Of a DNA stretch of 64,000 nucleotides, positions 23,927 through 34,574 are shown one piece after another. The position numbers were made by a program, and so were the translations under genes. The notes under the pieces were generated by a model, which was not told the origin of the DNA, made no database searches, and saw nothing but the letters and a program-made list of their open reading frames with translations. Numbering within the stretch: the first letter of the stretch is position 1; the number at the start of each line of letters is the position of its first letter. The stretch covers positions 20,235,046 through 20,299,045 of the forward strand of contig CM077824.1 of assembly GCA_039720395.1 (NCBI GenBank), written 5' to 3'. The stretch comes from Liquidambar formosana. Its lineage: Eukaryota > Streptophyta > Magnoliopsida > Saxifragales > Altingiaceae.

Positions 23927-26900
23927 CTATGGCTACATGGTTACAAGCGTAAAATTACCAAAATCCCCTTCCTAAATGTACAATGCTATCAGGTTACACA
24001 CTACCTATCAGTTTGGACATTAATTTTTTCTTTGACTAGAAGGTCATTCAAAGTGAAACATATTTCTAGCAGACTTGAAAATTTAGGTATAGGGAAGGAC
24101 TGGTGAAAGTTATTCCCATTGAGGGGAAAAATGAGACTAGTGATTTTATTGGGTCATGCATTTTGTGTTAGTAAGAGGTGGAATTGGTGGATCATCTCTT
24201 CATTCATTGTCATGTGGCATGGAGTCTTTGGATGCTCATCCTTAATCTATTTGGTATTCATTAGGTCATGCCTTCTCACTCTCACAATCTTCTTTCAGGT
24301 TGGCGAATTAAGACGGTGAACAACGAGCCAAGGGGGTATGGGATATGGCTCCTCATGCACTTTTTTGGTGCCTTTGAAGAGAAAGAAATCTTTGAACTTT
24401 TAAGGACAAGGAAACTTCTATCATTGAGATCAAGTCCTCTTTTATCAAGACTATTTTTTGGTGGTTTCATAGTGACACTAATGACCACAACCCCTCTTTT
24501 GTTTGCTTTTTAGATATGTTAAAACTATAGATTGGGGTTTTTCTTTTTTGGCTAGCACTTGTACATATCTTATGTACTTGGGCTTTGCCCCTTCCTTTCT
24601 AATACATTACTTCATCAAAAAGAAAAAAAAGGAAAAAAAAAAAAGAGTAGTAGTGATTTCTTTGGATGAATTGAGTTTAAGCATTTAACTTGAATATGGA
24701 GGATTAGCCAGAGGATATATCAAGGTAGAAAATTAGAAACAGGCCCTAGGTAAGCTACATTAAGGTGCCTCCCCAGTCCAAATGGTTTCACAATAAGTTT
24801 CTATTAGAAGTGTCAGTGTATGCAGCTTGCCTTCAGGAGAGTGTTACAGGAATTCCAATCACAGCCAGGTTTTTAAGGAGTAGTGCCAATGTCACATATT
24901 TTTATTACGCCATTGTCACATGTTCAGTTATGATATCCATTTTATCTGTGAAGCTTCTTGTAGCCAACTTGGAGTTCTTAGATGCATTCTTATAAAGTTA
25001 TACGTTCAAAACTGAAGATCAATGTGATCAAAATTTGAACCTTCAAAATGGCTCATCAAAAGCAGTTATAAAAAACGTAAACCATCAACTATTTTACCTG
25101 TAAAGTTTCCTGAAACAAATGCGCGGGAAGCATCTCTGAAAATATAAGGATATTGAAGGCAAACAACTGTCAGTGTACAAGTTGAAACGAATATTCATAG
25201 AAAAGCACAGGAGAAAAATGCAAATGAAAAGTAAACATGGTTCAGTGGGCTCTACACCTCTATAGGAACCAATTAATGACATAAAAAGCTTGGGATTGGA
25301 ATTTTGAGGAAATCGACTGACAGCATCCCAGTCTAGCTTGACACTCACAGAAAGTAAAGAATAAATAAAAATAACTAAAAATAAATATAATTTTACAGGC
25401 TTCAACAAAAGAGACAATAACTACAACCTCTGAAACACAAACATTGTAGTGGTCCTAGTGGATACATGAAGTTTTAAATCAAAGATACATAATGGAATTT
25501 AGCGCTAACTAGTTAATTTCAAATGCCTGTCCCATCACATCAACTTTTTGGCAACATAATATTTTCGAACAAGCTAGGCGTCATCACCTGCTGATGGCTA
25601 TAGGCCTGTAGCAAATAGCAATTCGCCATATCTTTTAGAGGCACTCCTCCCTCCAAAAGAGAGCCTTCTGCCAAAGTTATTAATTATGGTGTTCTACATA
25701 GAGTTTCACCCATGAATAGCATGATGTCGTATAATTTATTTCAACATTTTCTACAGCAATATCGTCAACGATCTTTACACATGATTACTTAAGAAGACTT
25801 GATCGCAAAAACTTTCTGCAGAAACTTTGTAAAATTTTCACATAGGGCATTTATTGCAAAAATATTTTGCAGAAACTTTGTAGAAAATTTCATCATATGG
25901 TGTGCTGAAGAAGAAGCCTTGATTGGTAAAGTACCCACTGTTTTCTCTCTCTCCAAATAAAAGCACTTTTATCTAATTCTTGATGCACATGAGAGAGAGC
26001 ACTTCAACAAAGGCTCTCCTGATCTTTGAGGCTTTTGTCTCCAGTTCCTCCAGGTCCTATAGTCTCTTCTGCTTTGCCCCAGCATCAAGTTCAGCCCTTA
26101 TCTGTCATAATGCCATTTTCTCTCTCCTTTTTCTATTCCCCTCACGAACTCTTGGTAAAGTGAAGCTTAAACTGAACAAAAAATGCTTGAGGCTAAAAAC
26201 AGATTACGGTGATGCTAGGACAAATGGAGTACGAAATTCATACAAGAAAGAACAAGTAGGCAGTAAACTGGAGATGGTAGGGCAAGCAGGGAGGGGCCTA
26301 GGCAACATGCAGGTCGTTGGAGACAAACAGAATAATGCCAGTAGCTCTTTTGTAAATCTGAGAATTCTTCAGACTACCGCAACTTTCCCATTGACAACTT
26401 CAACTTGTTAACCATGTTAATAAACACCAGAATCATGCTACTCCCTCCATCATAATTAGTCTACACAAATTTTATCCACACTTAAGTAGAGTACAGAAAA
26501 TAACAGCGGGAAGGAAATCCTCTTTTATCTTCCTCTTTAGGGGTTACTAGGATACATCTCACCACATTAAGACAAGAGAAGTCAACAAGTTGTTCCTCGT
26601 TGAAGTCTTCAAATTAAACTTCTCAATATCCACGATCAAATTCACAATCTTCAGCACCAGCACCACCTTCTTCAATTCCTACACGAAGATTCCACTTAGG
26701 ACACTAGTAGGCACGATGTCCCCTTTCATGACACCTAAAGCAATTGTTAGTGTGTGTTGCTGCCCCTTTTTATATGTCATCTACAACTGCCTTCCCTTCT
26801 GTATCAACATCTGGTAAACATCTGGTAAAGGCCGAGTCATATTTGTAGTGGCAATTGCTGTCTTGGTTATTTGGCTCTCATCAATTGCCCTTCTAGTGGT

Positions 26901-29900
26901 TGACTTCCTATCTTGAGTGCTACACTGGAAGGTTGCTTCATATATTATTCCTCCTTAAAAACCACCTAAAAGCATCTTCAAGGCTGAAAATCTGCATAAT
27001 TATTAACTATTTAACTCCCTTCAAGTTTCTACCCTCAAACCCACTTTACAGTGATATTTTATCTTCAGTCACTTTGCATCAATAAAATAAGCTCAACAAA
27101 CTTCTCCATTTACTCTACAACAATCATATTTCCATGCCAAAGTCTTACAAGTTCATATAGGTGATCATGATAATCCATCGATAAATACTTCCCCTTCAAT
27201 TTTGGGTTCATCTCCTCCCAATCAACAATTGGTGGTTAATCCCAAGGTGTAGCTCAGTTGGCAAGGGATTACACCTTAGGAAGTAAAGTTCTTGAGTTCG
27301 ACTCGTGCGAAACTCCTTGGGGCCACCTACACTAGGTTTCGTGGTTCTCATGGGCCTTGGACTTACCTAGTCCATAAAGGTTGTGGGGTCTTATATGGCC
27401 AAAGGTTTGCCCAAAGGGTTTCCTCGTCATTAAAAAAAAAAACAAAAGAAAAAAAAAAAAAAAGACAATTGCAATTGGTGGTTGCGCTGCTTAACGTAGA
27501 AGGTATTTGACACTTCTCCACCACACTTTTTAGCATGGCCGGTTAATTTCATCTTTAAAAAAAAAAAAAACGCATGCCAATATTTAATCATCTTGTATCC
27601 ATTAAAATAATCATCCATGGCATGAAGCCAATCACAAAATACTTGGGGTTGATCTTGCCAACAAAATCAGGTACTTTCCACCCACACCTTCTTAGTGATA
27701 TATGACATCAAATTTTAGTGCTCAAATGTGTCCAGATTCACCATACCAAATGCCATAACCACCAAAAAAGGTTGTGTTCTTGCTCGTGCATGCCTAGGAT
27801 TAACCCTGAAAGAGGACGATGGATGTGTTCACTATGTTTTTCATTATCCTAATCTCCTTCCTTTTGTCATTCAATCCTTCTTATGTTTGCATTAAAATTG
27901 GCAAAGCTCGGATAAGGTTATTTCGGCTTTATGGTATTCCTAAGTCCCAAAAGTGTGAGTGCATGTGTGTGCACAGGCATGCCAGTATCCGATCGATTAG
28001 CTGGAATACAAAGTGTGTAATGGAAATCCAACCTAGAGGCCTTGACTTCAAACATCAATTGAAGGATAGTTGAGAACATCTTCTCCTGATGGGTTCTGGC
28101 TGCTTAAATTAAAAGAACTATGAGTCTCTCTCACTTAAGTATACACCCAAGTAAAGCAGATAAGTGAAGATGAATCACATAACCAATGTAACCAAGGTAA
28201 CAACACTCCCCATATAAAAAAAAAGAAGAAGAAGAGAAACACTTAGTTCTTCTGATTAACAGTGATGCAATTACTGTTATTAGGAGCAAATATGGGCTGC
28301 TAGATAATGGTTGGGATGCCCAGATGCCTGATAGGGTTTCTTATAGATGCCCTTGGAAATTTATTTCTTCAATTTCCCCTCGCTTCTTGGAACTCATCAG
28401 TTTGAAAGTGGGTAGGGGTGATAGAATTCGATTTTGAGAGGACATTTGGCTAGGGGATGTCTCTTTGTCATCTTTGTTTCCCTGCTTATATAATTTGTCA
28501 TTGGCTCATAATGCCACTATCTCTTCCATGGTTTCCTCTTATGATTCCCCTTATAGTTGGGATTTTAGATTTTTTCAAAATCTCAATGATAGAGATTGTG
28601 TTGAGCTTTCTATTATGTTTTCATTGTTGGATGGGGTGCATCTTAGATCTTTGATTCCAGACAGGAGGTTGTGGCTCGGTCTCTCCTCCGGAGTTTTTTC
28701 ATGCAAATCTCTCTTTGAGCATCTTATTTATTTATTTTTTTTTTGTTTTTGAACCACAACAAAGAGAATTTTATTAATCGAAAAAGAGTAAAGGAGGACC
28801 AGCAGTCCGCCAAAAAACAAAAACAAAGAACAAAACAGAAATACAGAAAAAACAAAGAAAACAGAAAGAAGAAAGAAAGAACAAGATGCGTAACAGCATA
28901 CAGCCCACCAATCTGAATTCAAAACAAACAAAGGAATCTCCCTAAACTCCTTGGAAGAATGAGCCCAAAAAGCAGCCAAAAAATGAACTTTATCCCAAAG
29001 ATCAGCTGAAGATGATTCCTTATCCTATTGATAATCATAATATTCCCAGTTTTACTCCTTCTTTGATGATTTGGGAAGCTAGAGTGCCCCTCAAAGTTCA
29101 GGTTTTTGCTTGGCCTCTAGCCCATGGGAGGATTATTACTAAAGATATGTTTCAGAGAAGAAGGCCCTCTTTCTGTTTTCTTCCACAGTGGTGCATTATG
29201 TGCAAAGGGGCGGGAGAGAATATTGATCATCTTTTTATGCATTGCTTAGTGGCTGATTGGTTGTGGCAGAAATTATTTAACGCTACTGGTGAGTGTTGGA
29301 TGCCCCCAGGTTCTGCTGTTCATATGTTCGAGATTATTTTTAGGAGTTTTGGGGTTGGGAAGAAGGCTACTACGCTTTGGAAATGTGCTATCCATGCAGT
29401 TTTTTGGGTGATTTGGCTGGAAAGGAATGCAAGAGTTTTTTAGGACAAGGAAGACTCATTGATACGATTGTGGGATCGAATTCATTTTCTGGTCTCGTTT
29501 TGGGCATCCAACTCTAAGGCTTTTGAAGGGATCCCACTTCTTCTGATTAATTCTGATTGGATAGCAGCTTGTATTTAGTCTTTTTATTTCTATTTCTGTT
29601 TTCATTCTATTGTCTTTGTGTTTTGTTTCTTTGGTGGATTTCTTGTCCCCCTTTTTGTACTTCTCTTTCTCTATTTAATATTACGAGATTTTGTTGCTGA
29701 TCAAAAAAAAAAAAAACAAAAAACAAAAAAACAGTGATGCAATTACAGAGCAAATGGGAGAAGGAGAAAGGTATGGGCTTTGTGGCCAATATATTGTTAG
29801 ACTAGAGGGTTAGAAGAATAGAAACAAACATAAAGGGTGGGGGGGGGGGGAGAAGAAGGATAATTTTGTGCAAGACAGAGAAGTGCTCCACAGGACGCTT

Positions 29901-32563
29901 GTTGAGTTTAAAAGGCTTTTTTTTCTTGGGAGAAGCTCTCTTCATATTAGCATTTAGGGTAACCACGGACTTAAATATCGATATCGATGGATATATCGAA
30001 GATCCAAAAACACGGATATATCAGATATATCGATGGATATATCGAAAATTTCAACATCGATTTAGAGATATGTTGGACATTGTTAGTTAAACACATATAT
30101 TTTCATTGGAACTCTGGGAAACAATGTTTTAGACTCTAATAAACAGTTTAGAATCAAAATATTGCAATTTAAATTTGTATGAGACAAGTATGTATTGTGT
30201 AGGATATAAAAAGTGTACCACGCTAAGCAAAAGAATGAATATTTTAAGAGAGTAAATGAAGAATGTTACTTCATAAAACTAATTTAAGCCATTAGTATAA
30301 TTGAAATATTTATATAAATCAATACTAAAAGAGTAAAAGATGCTAATTTTGACATGATATTAAGAAAGTGATTATCTTAATCTCGTTGATATATATCTTC
30401 AATAAAGTCGCTATATCATCGATATATTCGATATATCAGCGATGCTATGTGAAAAGAAGAAGATATTATGGATATATTGAAATATATCGAGATTTTATCA
30501 ATAATATCGAATATATCGACAATATTGTAAAGATATTTTGCGAAAAAGATATGACAATTAGATATTGTATCGAGGGGTTTGGATACACGGATATATCATA
30601 GATATATCGAAGATATTGTGGATATTTTAGTCCATGAGGGTAACCGCAACATCTACAAGCTTAGCTGCATCCCTGATTTCACACTAAAGCTCAAACCTTT
30701 CTTTTATTTTCTATTTCTTTATCTTCAAGGGTGGTTACCAATTAGCCTACTCTTTCCATGTATAATACTCTTGCTAGTGCAATGGCTTTGATTAACCATT
30801 TATTTGCTAAGGGTGTAGCATTGGCCATGTAGTGATAAACCCTAGTGTCTCTTCTTCAAACCTATGTTCACTGGTTTGAGCTTGAGAGAAGACTTCATAA
30901 CACTTTGTGGAATTCTTCCTTACATGTATTAGCATATGCGTGCATTTGAGCCAAAAGGTGCCTATTTTTAACTGTTGGTTAATATATTAATTTCTTTGGT
31001 TTGCTTGACCTTAGTTAAAAGACACTCCTTTCTCTTCCACGTGTCTAGCGCCATTTGCAACTTGCATTTTCCTGAGTGAATGCAAGTGCTTCTGGTGTGT
31101 AGGACCGAGTGTTAACCATTTCACCTAAAACTAGCTAGCGTCAAGAGAGGCACCCTCAAATCTTTTAAAGGGCAGCGCAACAGCCGAGCACCATGGTTCA
31201 AGTAGTCACAACCGGCATGATGCTGACCCTAGCCTCACAACCCTTGTAGTCTAGGCCAACATGGTGATATTCCTTCACATCATCGGCAGGGTTTAATCAC
31301 TGATTTGTGGCTTATTCATGGCAAGATGCCACTGATGACATGGCCAAATCTCATCCGTTAATCTTTTCTCTTAATCTTAGCCGCCGATCTTTTGACCATG
31401 TTATTTTATTGTGTAAACATCTTCAACATCTTGTGCCTCCATTGTTTGATACACAGTATTTTGTGAATTATGGGTCCCCCAACTACTCATCGAAGTCTTT
31501 AGCCGTCCACCTTTTCCTTAATCTTCATAAGCAAATTATGCCATTGATTTTTTGTCAAGTTTCCACTGAAAGTCCTCGCACTAGACGTGATTCAACCTAA
31601 AGTATGATACCAAATCTGATGTGAATCTTGAATCAAGGTAACAGTTTGTGAAAGGGTTTATTAGATTCGAAAACACGTGCTGAAATTGCAGATCAATTAA
31701 AAGAAACTATAGACAATTTCAAATAGATGAGAAGAAGAGAGGGATAATTACTGGCATCACACTAGTAAGGTTGTAGGAATTACTTCAAGAGAAATAATCC
31801 ATTAAACCTTCATAGGATTTGAGAAATAACTTAAAAGCAGCAGAGAAATAACTCAAAAGCAGACTTCCTAGCTAAACGGGCAGTGATTATAGATGGCATT
31901 TCTACCCTCTATGAGAGCTTCTGTTTTGCTCTAGTGGGAAAGATTTTTTAGCCTTGAGGGAGTTTGTTTGTTTGGGGGGATTCTTTTGTTTCTAATATTG
32001 GGTTTTTTGGATGATTACTTTTTGGCTAGACTACTGGTTTGCCATTGTAGGTATCTTACAGTTTTCATTTTATATAGTATTTGTTTCCTATTTAAAAAGT
32101 TATAAAAAAAAAAAATTGCTGAGCAACTACAAACAAGTGTAAGGTCTTTTTACAGATATATTGAGGTAAAGGACTTAAACTAGAAATGTAGTACAACTTA
32201 TAGACCATTCTGTGGTCTAAAGCAACAATCGAGGAAACATGAAACAAAAATGGCATTAGTAAAATGATATAAGGAGGCAATCAAAATAAACAAACCTTCC
32301 AGCAAAATGACTGTAACCCCCTCCTGTGCCGTAATGAGATTTTCCTTTTGTTACATCAAACACAGAGCTGTTTCAAAAAATCAAACTGTACATTAAACAC
32401 AACTAACATGCAATATTAACAACACTAAATGCCCTGTCTGATTGCGGCAAAAAGGAAAGAAAAACTTGGAAGCTTACAATCTGTCTAAACTTTCTAAATT
32501 TTCATTAGTTTTCTCACGCTTTCTTGGCAATCAAACAGAGCAATTATATATATATATATATAT

Positions 32564-32607
<44 letters not shown>

Positions 32608-32997
32608 TACCCAAGAATTCCTAAAAGGATGGGCAAGCCATCATCAGTTCCATTGTACATAGCCAGCTCTTCAACAGTGAACAATCTCTAGAAATGCAAA
32701 CAACAACAGGTAAGAGTTGCCAAAAAAATGGTAAAAATTCATAAGCCACCCAAAACAAATCTACACAACTAATTGGCTCAATTGAGGTTATTTTATTTTA
32801 TTTCCCTTCGGTTTTCTCGGGAATCAAACGGGATGGTGGGTTTCAAAAGGCACTTCCAACATTATGAGAGATAAAGGAGAGAAAGAAGAGACCTGTGGAG
32901 GCTGTGGTTTGAGGGAAAATCTGAGGAGAAGAGCAATGAGAGTGACAGAAACTGCAATCCCCAGAAAAGGAGACGCTGCCAATATCTTTGTCGCCAT
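19925..32997 (-). CDS. MAPR4: MAPR4-like membrane-anchored cytochrome b5-domain protein, 241 aa
   Basis: Eight exons on the minus strand: 32893-32997, 32611-32687, 32296-32367, 25098-25135, 22051-22094, 21544-21590, 20441-20615 and 19925-20092. All borders are GT/AG, phases match throughout, and there are 242 codons including TAA. Residues 10-26 (PFLGIAVSVTLIALLL) form a signal-anchor. Residues 36 to about 135 are the MAPR-type cytochrome b5 fold (RLFTVEELAMYNG, SVFDVTKGKSHYG, GGGYSHFAGRDASRAF, VDWRDFYF). In place of the two-histidine motif it has the Tyr-containing YG-GGGY segment typical of MAPR proteins, which bind heme by tyrosine. The tail is Cys-rich (VWCDSGYPRLVQRP, MSKRCACF, GCDYLAKSC). 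Length and tail fit plant MAPR4 (neudesin-like) proteins, probably in the ER or secretory membranes. The coding region looks intact. Intron 3 is 7.16 kb and intron 4 is 3.0 kb, both filled with transposons. The symbol rests on recollection of the family and was not checked by search. Confidence 0.9.
20911..21262. repeat. Tandem duplication, period about 186 bp
   Basis: In intron 6 of the MAPR4-like gene, the segment AGGCAAT...GTGAACCAAAATAGAAAC...TTCCAGAATGCTAAATTTGG occurs twice (from 20911 and from 21097) with a handful of substitutions and one deletion of about 15 bp in the second copy. Confidence 0.8.
22356..22390. repeat. Poly(C) run of 35 flanked by poly(A)
   Basis: An uninterrupted run of 35 C with A-runs on both sides (22336-22348 and 22391-22402), in intron 4 of the MAPR4-like gene. 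Such a tract is unusual in plant DNA and is a common place for sequencing or assembly error. Confidence 0.9.
22510..23395 (-). pseudogene. L1 LINE reverse-transcriptase relic
   Basis: Minus-strand reading from the right: GVWGVSFP-like, REEVRRELARLAEMEEISWS, KELWLKVWDRNTKFFH, FIGKLVVNGVVEEEE, then MWMMEFLEKGTFEKSLNVLF and LAPNKAEVVDIRDFHPI. These are the segment between endonuclease and reverse transcriptase, and the first RT block, of plant L1 elements. The RT is cut off just after DFHPI near 22510, so the catalytic part is missing. Loss of the 3' part is not ordinary 5' truncation and implies a later deletion. Confidence 0.8.
23637..24010. mobile_element. Solo LTR, 374 bp, with 5-bp target duplication
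   Basis: Begins TATTAGGAATTTTTCCTACC and ends ACACTACCTATCA; its relative at 49614-49934 has intact TGTTAGG/CCTAACA ends. It is flanked by GTTTG on both sides (23632-23636 and 24011-24015). The shared core includes AAATCAAGAACACA, ACATGGTTC and CCACG. It is expanded by a (CA)n run (about 23827-23857) and a (TA)n run (about 23879-23926). No internal region remains, so it is the product of LTR-LTR recombination. Confidence 0.85.
24060..24645 (+). mobile_element. L1 LINE 3' end (zf-RVT tail) with A-rich end
   Basis: Plus-strand translations across frames give WNWWIISSFI/SVDHLFIHC-like zinc-finger remnants, then GIWLLMHFFGAF and LRSSPLLSRLFF, corresponding to the zf-RVT end and its LKSSFIKTLF tail. 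It finishes with CTTGTACATATCTTATGTAC, GGGCTTTGCCCCTTCC and an AAAAAGG-type poly(A), a common plant L1 3' end. Target duplication not resolved. Confidence 0.7.
24646..26589. other. MAPR4-like intron sequence around exon 4
   Basis: Apart from exon 4 (25098-25135) I see no gene or element with clear ends. About 25800-25880 holds a short duplicated CTTTGTA-AAATTTTC motif. A 143-codon open frame on + at 25980-26411 has no recognisable domain and is probably chance. Confidence 0.45.
26590..27720 (-). pseudogene. Ty3/Gypsy gag relic, interrupted by a SINE
   Basis: Minus-strand translation gives EEMNPKLKGKYLSMDYHDHL followed by a retrotransposon gag core (LYELVRLWHG, stop, MEKFVELI). Further on comes a zinc-knuckle remnant CFRCHERGHRAY-stop-CPKW at about 26675-26735, which keeps the C-x2-C-x4-H-x4-C spacing despite one stop. 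Stops throughout mark it as dead. The SINE at 27238-27471 sits inside it. LTRs were not found. Confidence 0.65.
27238..27471 (+). mobile_element. tRNA-derived SINE with 12-bp target duplication
   Basis: The head carries RNA polymerase III boxes: box A TAGCTCAGTTGGCAAGG (27250 on) and box B GAGTTCGACTC. The body ends at GGTTTCCTCGTCATT followed by A-rich tail. It is flanked by CAATTGGTGGTT at 27226-27237 and 27472-27483, identical. A second copy of the family lies on - at 57749-57960. Confidence 0.9.
28275..29729 (+). mobile_element. 5'-truncated L1 LINE with 17-bp target duplication
   Basis: Flanked by AACAGTGATGCAATTAC at 28258-28274 and again at 29730-29746. Coding remnants on + run from the end of the reverse transcriptase (SLFPCLYNLSLAHN, WDFRFFQNLNDRDCVELS, LWLGLSSGVFSCKSLFEHLI) through the zf-RVT domain at 29012-29443 (IWEARVPLKVQVFAW, WCIMCKGAGENIDHLFMHC, WVIWLERNARVF), then a 3' UTR and poly(A). 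The zinc-binding C-x2-C and H-x4-C residues are present. A stop after NARVF and frame shifts make it inactive. A minus-strand LINE tail is inserted at about 28731-28995. Confidence 0.88.
28731..28995 (-). mobile_element. L1 LINE 3' tail inserted backwards in the L1 at 28275-29729
   Basis: Minus-strand translation starts LWDKVHFLAAFWAHSSKEF and REIPLFVLNSDWWAVCC, then 3' UTR and a poly(A) seen as poly(T) near 28731-28741. It belongs to the same family as the host element and the copy at 10974-11262. It interrupts the host between FSCKSLFEHLI and the zf-RVT domain. Target copies were not resolved, and part of the host may be deleted here. Confidence 0.75.
29965..30637. mobile_element. MITE-like element full of GATATATC motifs, 673 bp
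   Basis: Flanked by GGGTAACC at 29957-29964 and 30638-30645. The ends CGGACTTAAATATCG and ATATTTTAGTCCATG are imperfect inverted repeats. Both outer thirds (29975-30075 and 30380-30635) are dense in ATATC, GATATATC and ATCGA units. The middle (about 30080-30370) lacks them. No coding capacity. An 8-bp duplication suggests hAT. Confidence 0.7.
30646..31857. other. Intron 3 of the MAPR4-like gene, unassigned part
   Basis: No supported exon. A TGATACCA near 31605 resembles a minus-strand tRNA-iMet primer-binding site but no LTR was recognised beside it. Confidence 0.4.
31858..32116 (+). mobile_element. LINE 3' end with RNase H remnant and poly(A)
   Basis: Translation starts ADFLAKRAVIIDGISTLYES, the conserved A-D-x-L-A-K end of the LINE RNase H domain. 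It then continues into a T/G-rich 3' UTR and a poly(A) at 32103-32115. Located 180 bases from exon 3 of the MAPR4-like gene. Confidence 0.65.
32544..32604. repeat. (TA)n(GA)n microsatellite beside exon 2
   Basis: Compound repeat ending about six bases from the donor site of MAPR4-like exon 2 (32609-32610). Length changes here could affect splicing. Confidence 0.85.
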
Positions 32998-33290
32998 TTA
33001 GTTAAAACGCCCAGTGATCATCAGTATTGAATCGAACCCTTTTGTCTTCGCTTTGGTTTTGCGGGGTTGACCCTTGTCTTGGTTTTGGGTTTTCTCTCTT
33101 CTTCTTTCTGAGTTCTGCCCATATGCAGTGAGCCTGTATGAACTTTGTCTATGAAAAATATGAATTTTTTCTTTTTCGATGAAATGGGAAAATATTAATT
33201 TTACTAATATACCCTTTCTTTCTTATTGGAAGTCGAAGTTAAATGTCAATTTTAAATTTTATTTTATTTTTTATTAGTTACTGGACAAAA
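32998..33290 (-). promoter_or_regulatory. 5' leader and promoter region of the MAPR4-like gene
   Basis: On the minus strand the sequence before the start codon is GA/CA-rich (AGAAAGAAGAAGAGAGAAAA, CCAAAACCAAGAC), typical of plant leaders. The start codon context is TAAATGGCG. No TATA box assigned. The right edge is a Helitron. Confidence 0.5.
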
Positions 33291-33554
33291 TCTATACTTT
33301 CATATAAATTCAATTCTTTTTGTGGTTGGATTGCACTTGAAAATACTAAAACACCCTTATAAATTAATAAAGTTAAGAGATGATTTGATAATTTTATCAA
33401 TTTTTAAAAACCCACTACAATCTGTTTCCCTTAATTCTTTCCTACACACATATATGTGATTTAAGAAACTTGAAAACTAACATAGTAGTTTTATTGATAG
33501 AATGAAAACTTGAAAAAATGTGTTACACATGCATTACGTGTGCTCGATTATTAA
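33291..33554 (+). mobile_element. Non-autonomous Helitron copy, 264 bp
   Basis: Similar along its length to 6627-6887. It starts TCTATACTTTCATATAAA after an A and ends GCTCGATTATTAA before a T; the usual CTAG end has become TTAA. The hairpin before the end is partly decayed (ACACATGCATTACGTGTGC). Confidence 0.6.
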
Positions 33555-34574
33555 TAAGTATGATGAAAATTTCATTAGAATGAGTTTTCATTCTCTCCAT
33601 TTTTGGGAGGTAAGAAAAATGGATCGGGTAAGGGTTTTGGATCTTTCCATTTCTCTTCACTTCGTCTCCTTTCTCTTCTAATTAAACTCCAAAACAAAAA
33701 TAATAAAAAAATCCCAAACAAGGGAAGCTAGGTTGCCTCCCTCTCCATTTCCTTTCTATGTTTGGGATTTTCAAGAAACCATTGGACCAAAACCCACCTT
33801 GATACACTATTTGGTTTTACTTAAAACCAACAAAAAGTTGGTCTTCATTTCATGCCTTTTTTAGGTACATTATGGAATGTAAGTCGAACCTCCATGCAAG
33901 ATTCAAAAACTTACCAAAACACTCAAAACAAAAAACCAATCAGCTTTACCCCCACAAAACCCGGTTATCAAGTTTGGCAAACAAACCCTTATATTACACC
34001 AAATCTCTTAAAATTTCTCAAAATTTCCTGAACTTTAAAATTGATCAAATAACCTAAATAACTAAATTATGAGACTTTGCCTCCTCTATCAACTCTAATA
34101 CCTTTTGTCAAATTTAATACACGAGACAACTACAATAGACTAATTTAGGCATCAAATTGATTTTTAATGACATTATATGATGCTCGCGTGATTTATGTGT
34201 CAATTTTTAACAACAAATAGACAAAAGGAGTAAAAGGTCACAATCTAATGGTTCAAAATGTTATTTGTTGATTGCAAGAAAGCAATAGAGGATGTGCAGC
34301 CGGATGCGTGGGCAGCAGGTTGTCGAGATTCTCCGCTTTTATGTGTTTATATATATATATATATATATATATAGATTCAATGGTTAAGAATGTGGATGCT
34401 TCCTTTACAAGCTTGGAATCGTAGCACTATTGGAATCTTCAAACTCGGAAAACAACTTAATGCCAAAAAAAGCGTTAAGTCGTTTTCCATTATTTTTTAC
34501 TCAAAATGGGTCAAATGAATTACATCATTTTCATTTTTCAAGTTTAAACAAACATCATAAATTACTGTTTTACA
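33555..34574. other. Intergenic, no gene seen
   Basis: AT-rich DNA with a (TA)n microsatellite at about 34349-34372. No recognised element ends. Confidence 0.5.

Noticed and set aside
23820..23930. Valine/cysteine-repeat protein, or CRISPR-like array, in the CA/TA run
   Set aside because: Simple (CA)n and (TA)n microsatellites inside a solo LTR, with no spacers.
24687..25093. Extra MAPR4-like exon between exons 4 and 5
   Set aside because: Phases of exons 4 (1) and 5 already match and no in-frame stretch with splice sites adds a family-like sequence.
25980..26411. 143-codon open frame on + as a gene
   Set aside because: Inside an intron of the MAPR4-like gene on the other strand, no recognisable domain and no splice or leader context.
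27250..27300. tRNA gene (box A and box B present)
   Set aside because: No cloverleaf acceptor stem; it has a body, poly(A) and 12-bp target copies, so it is a SINE head.
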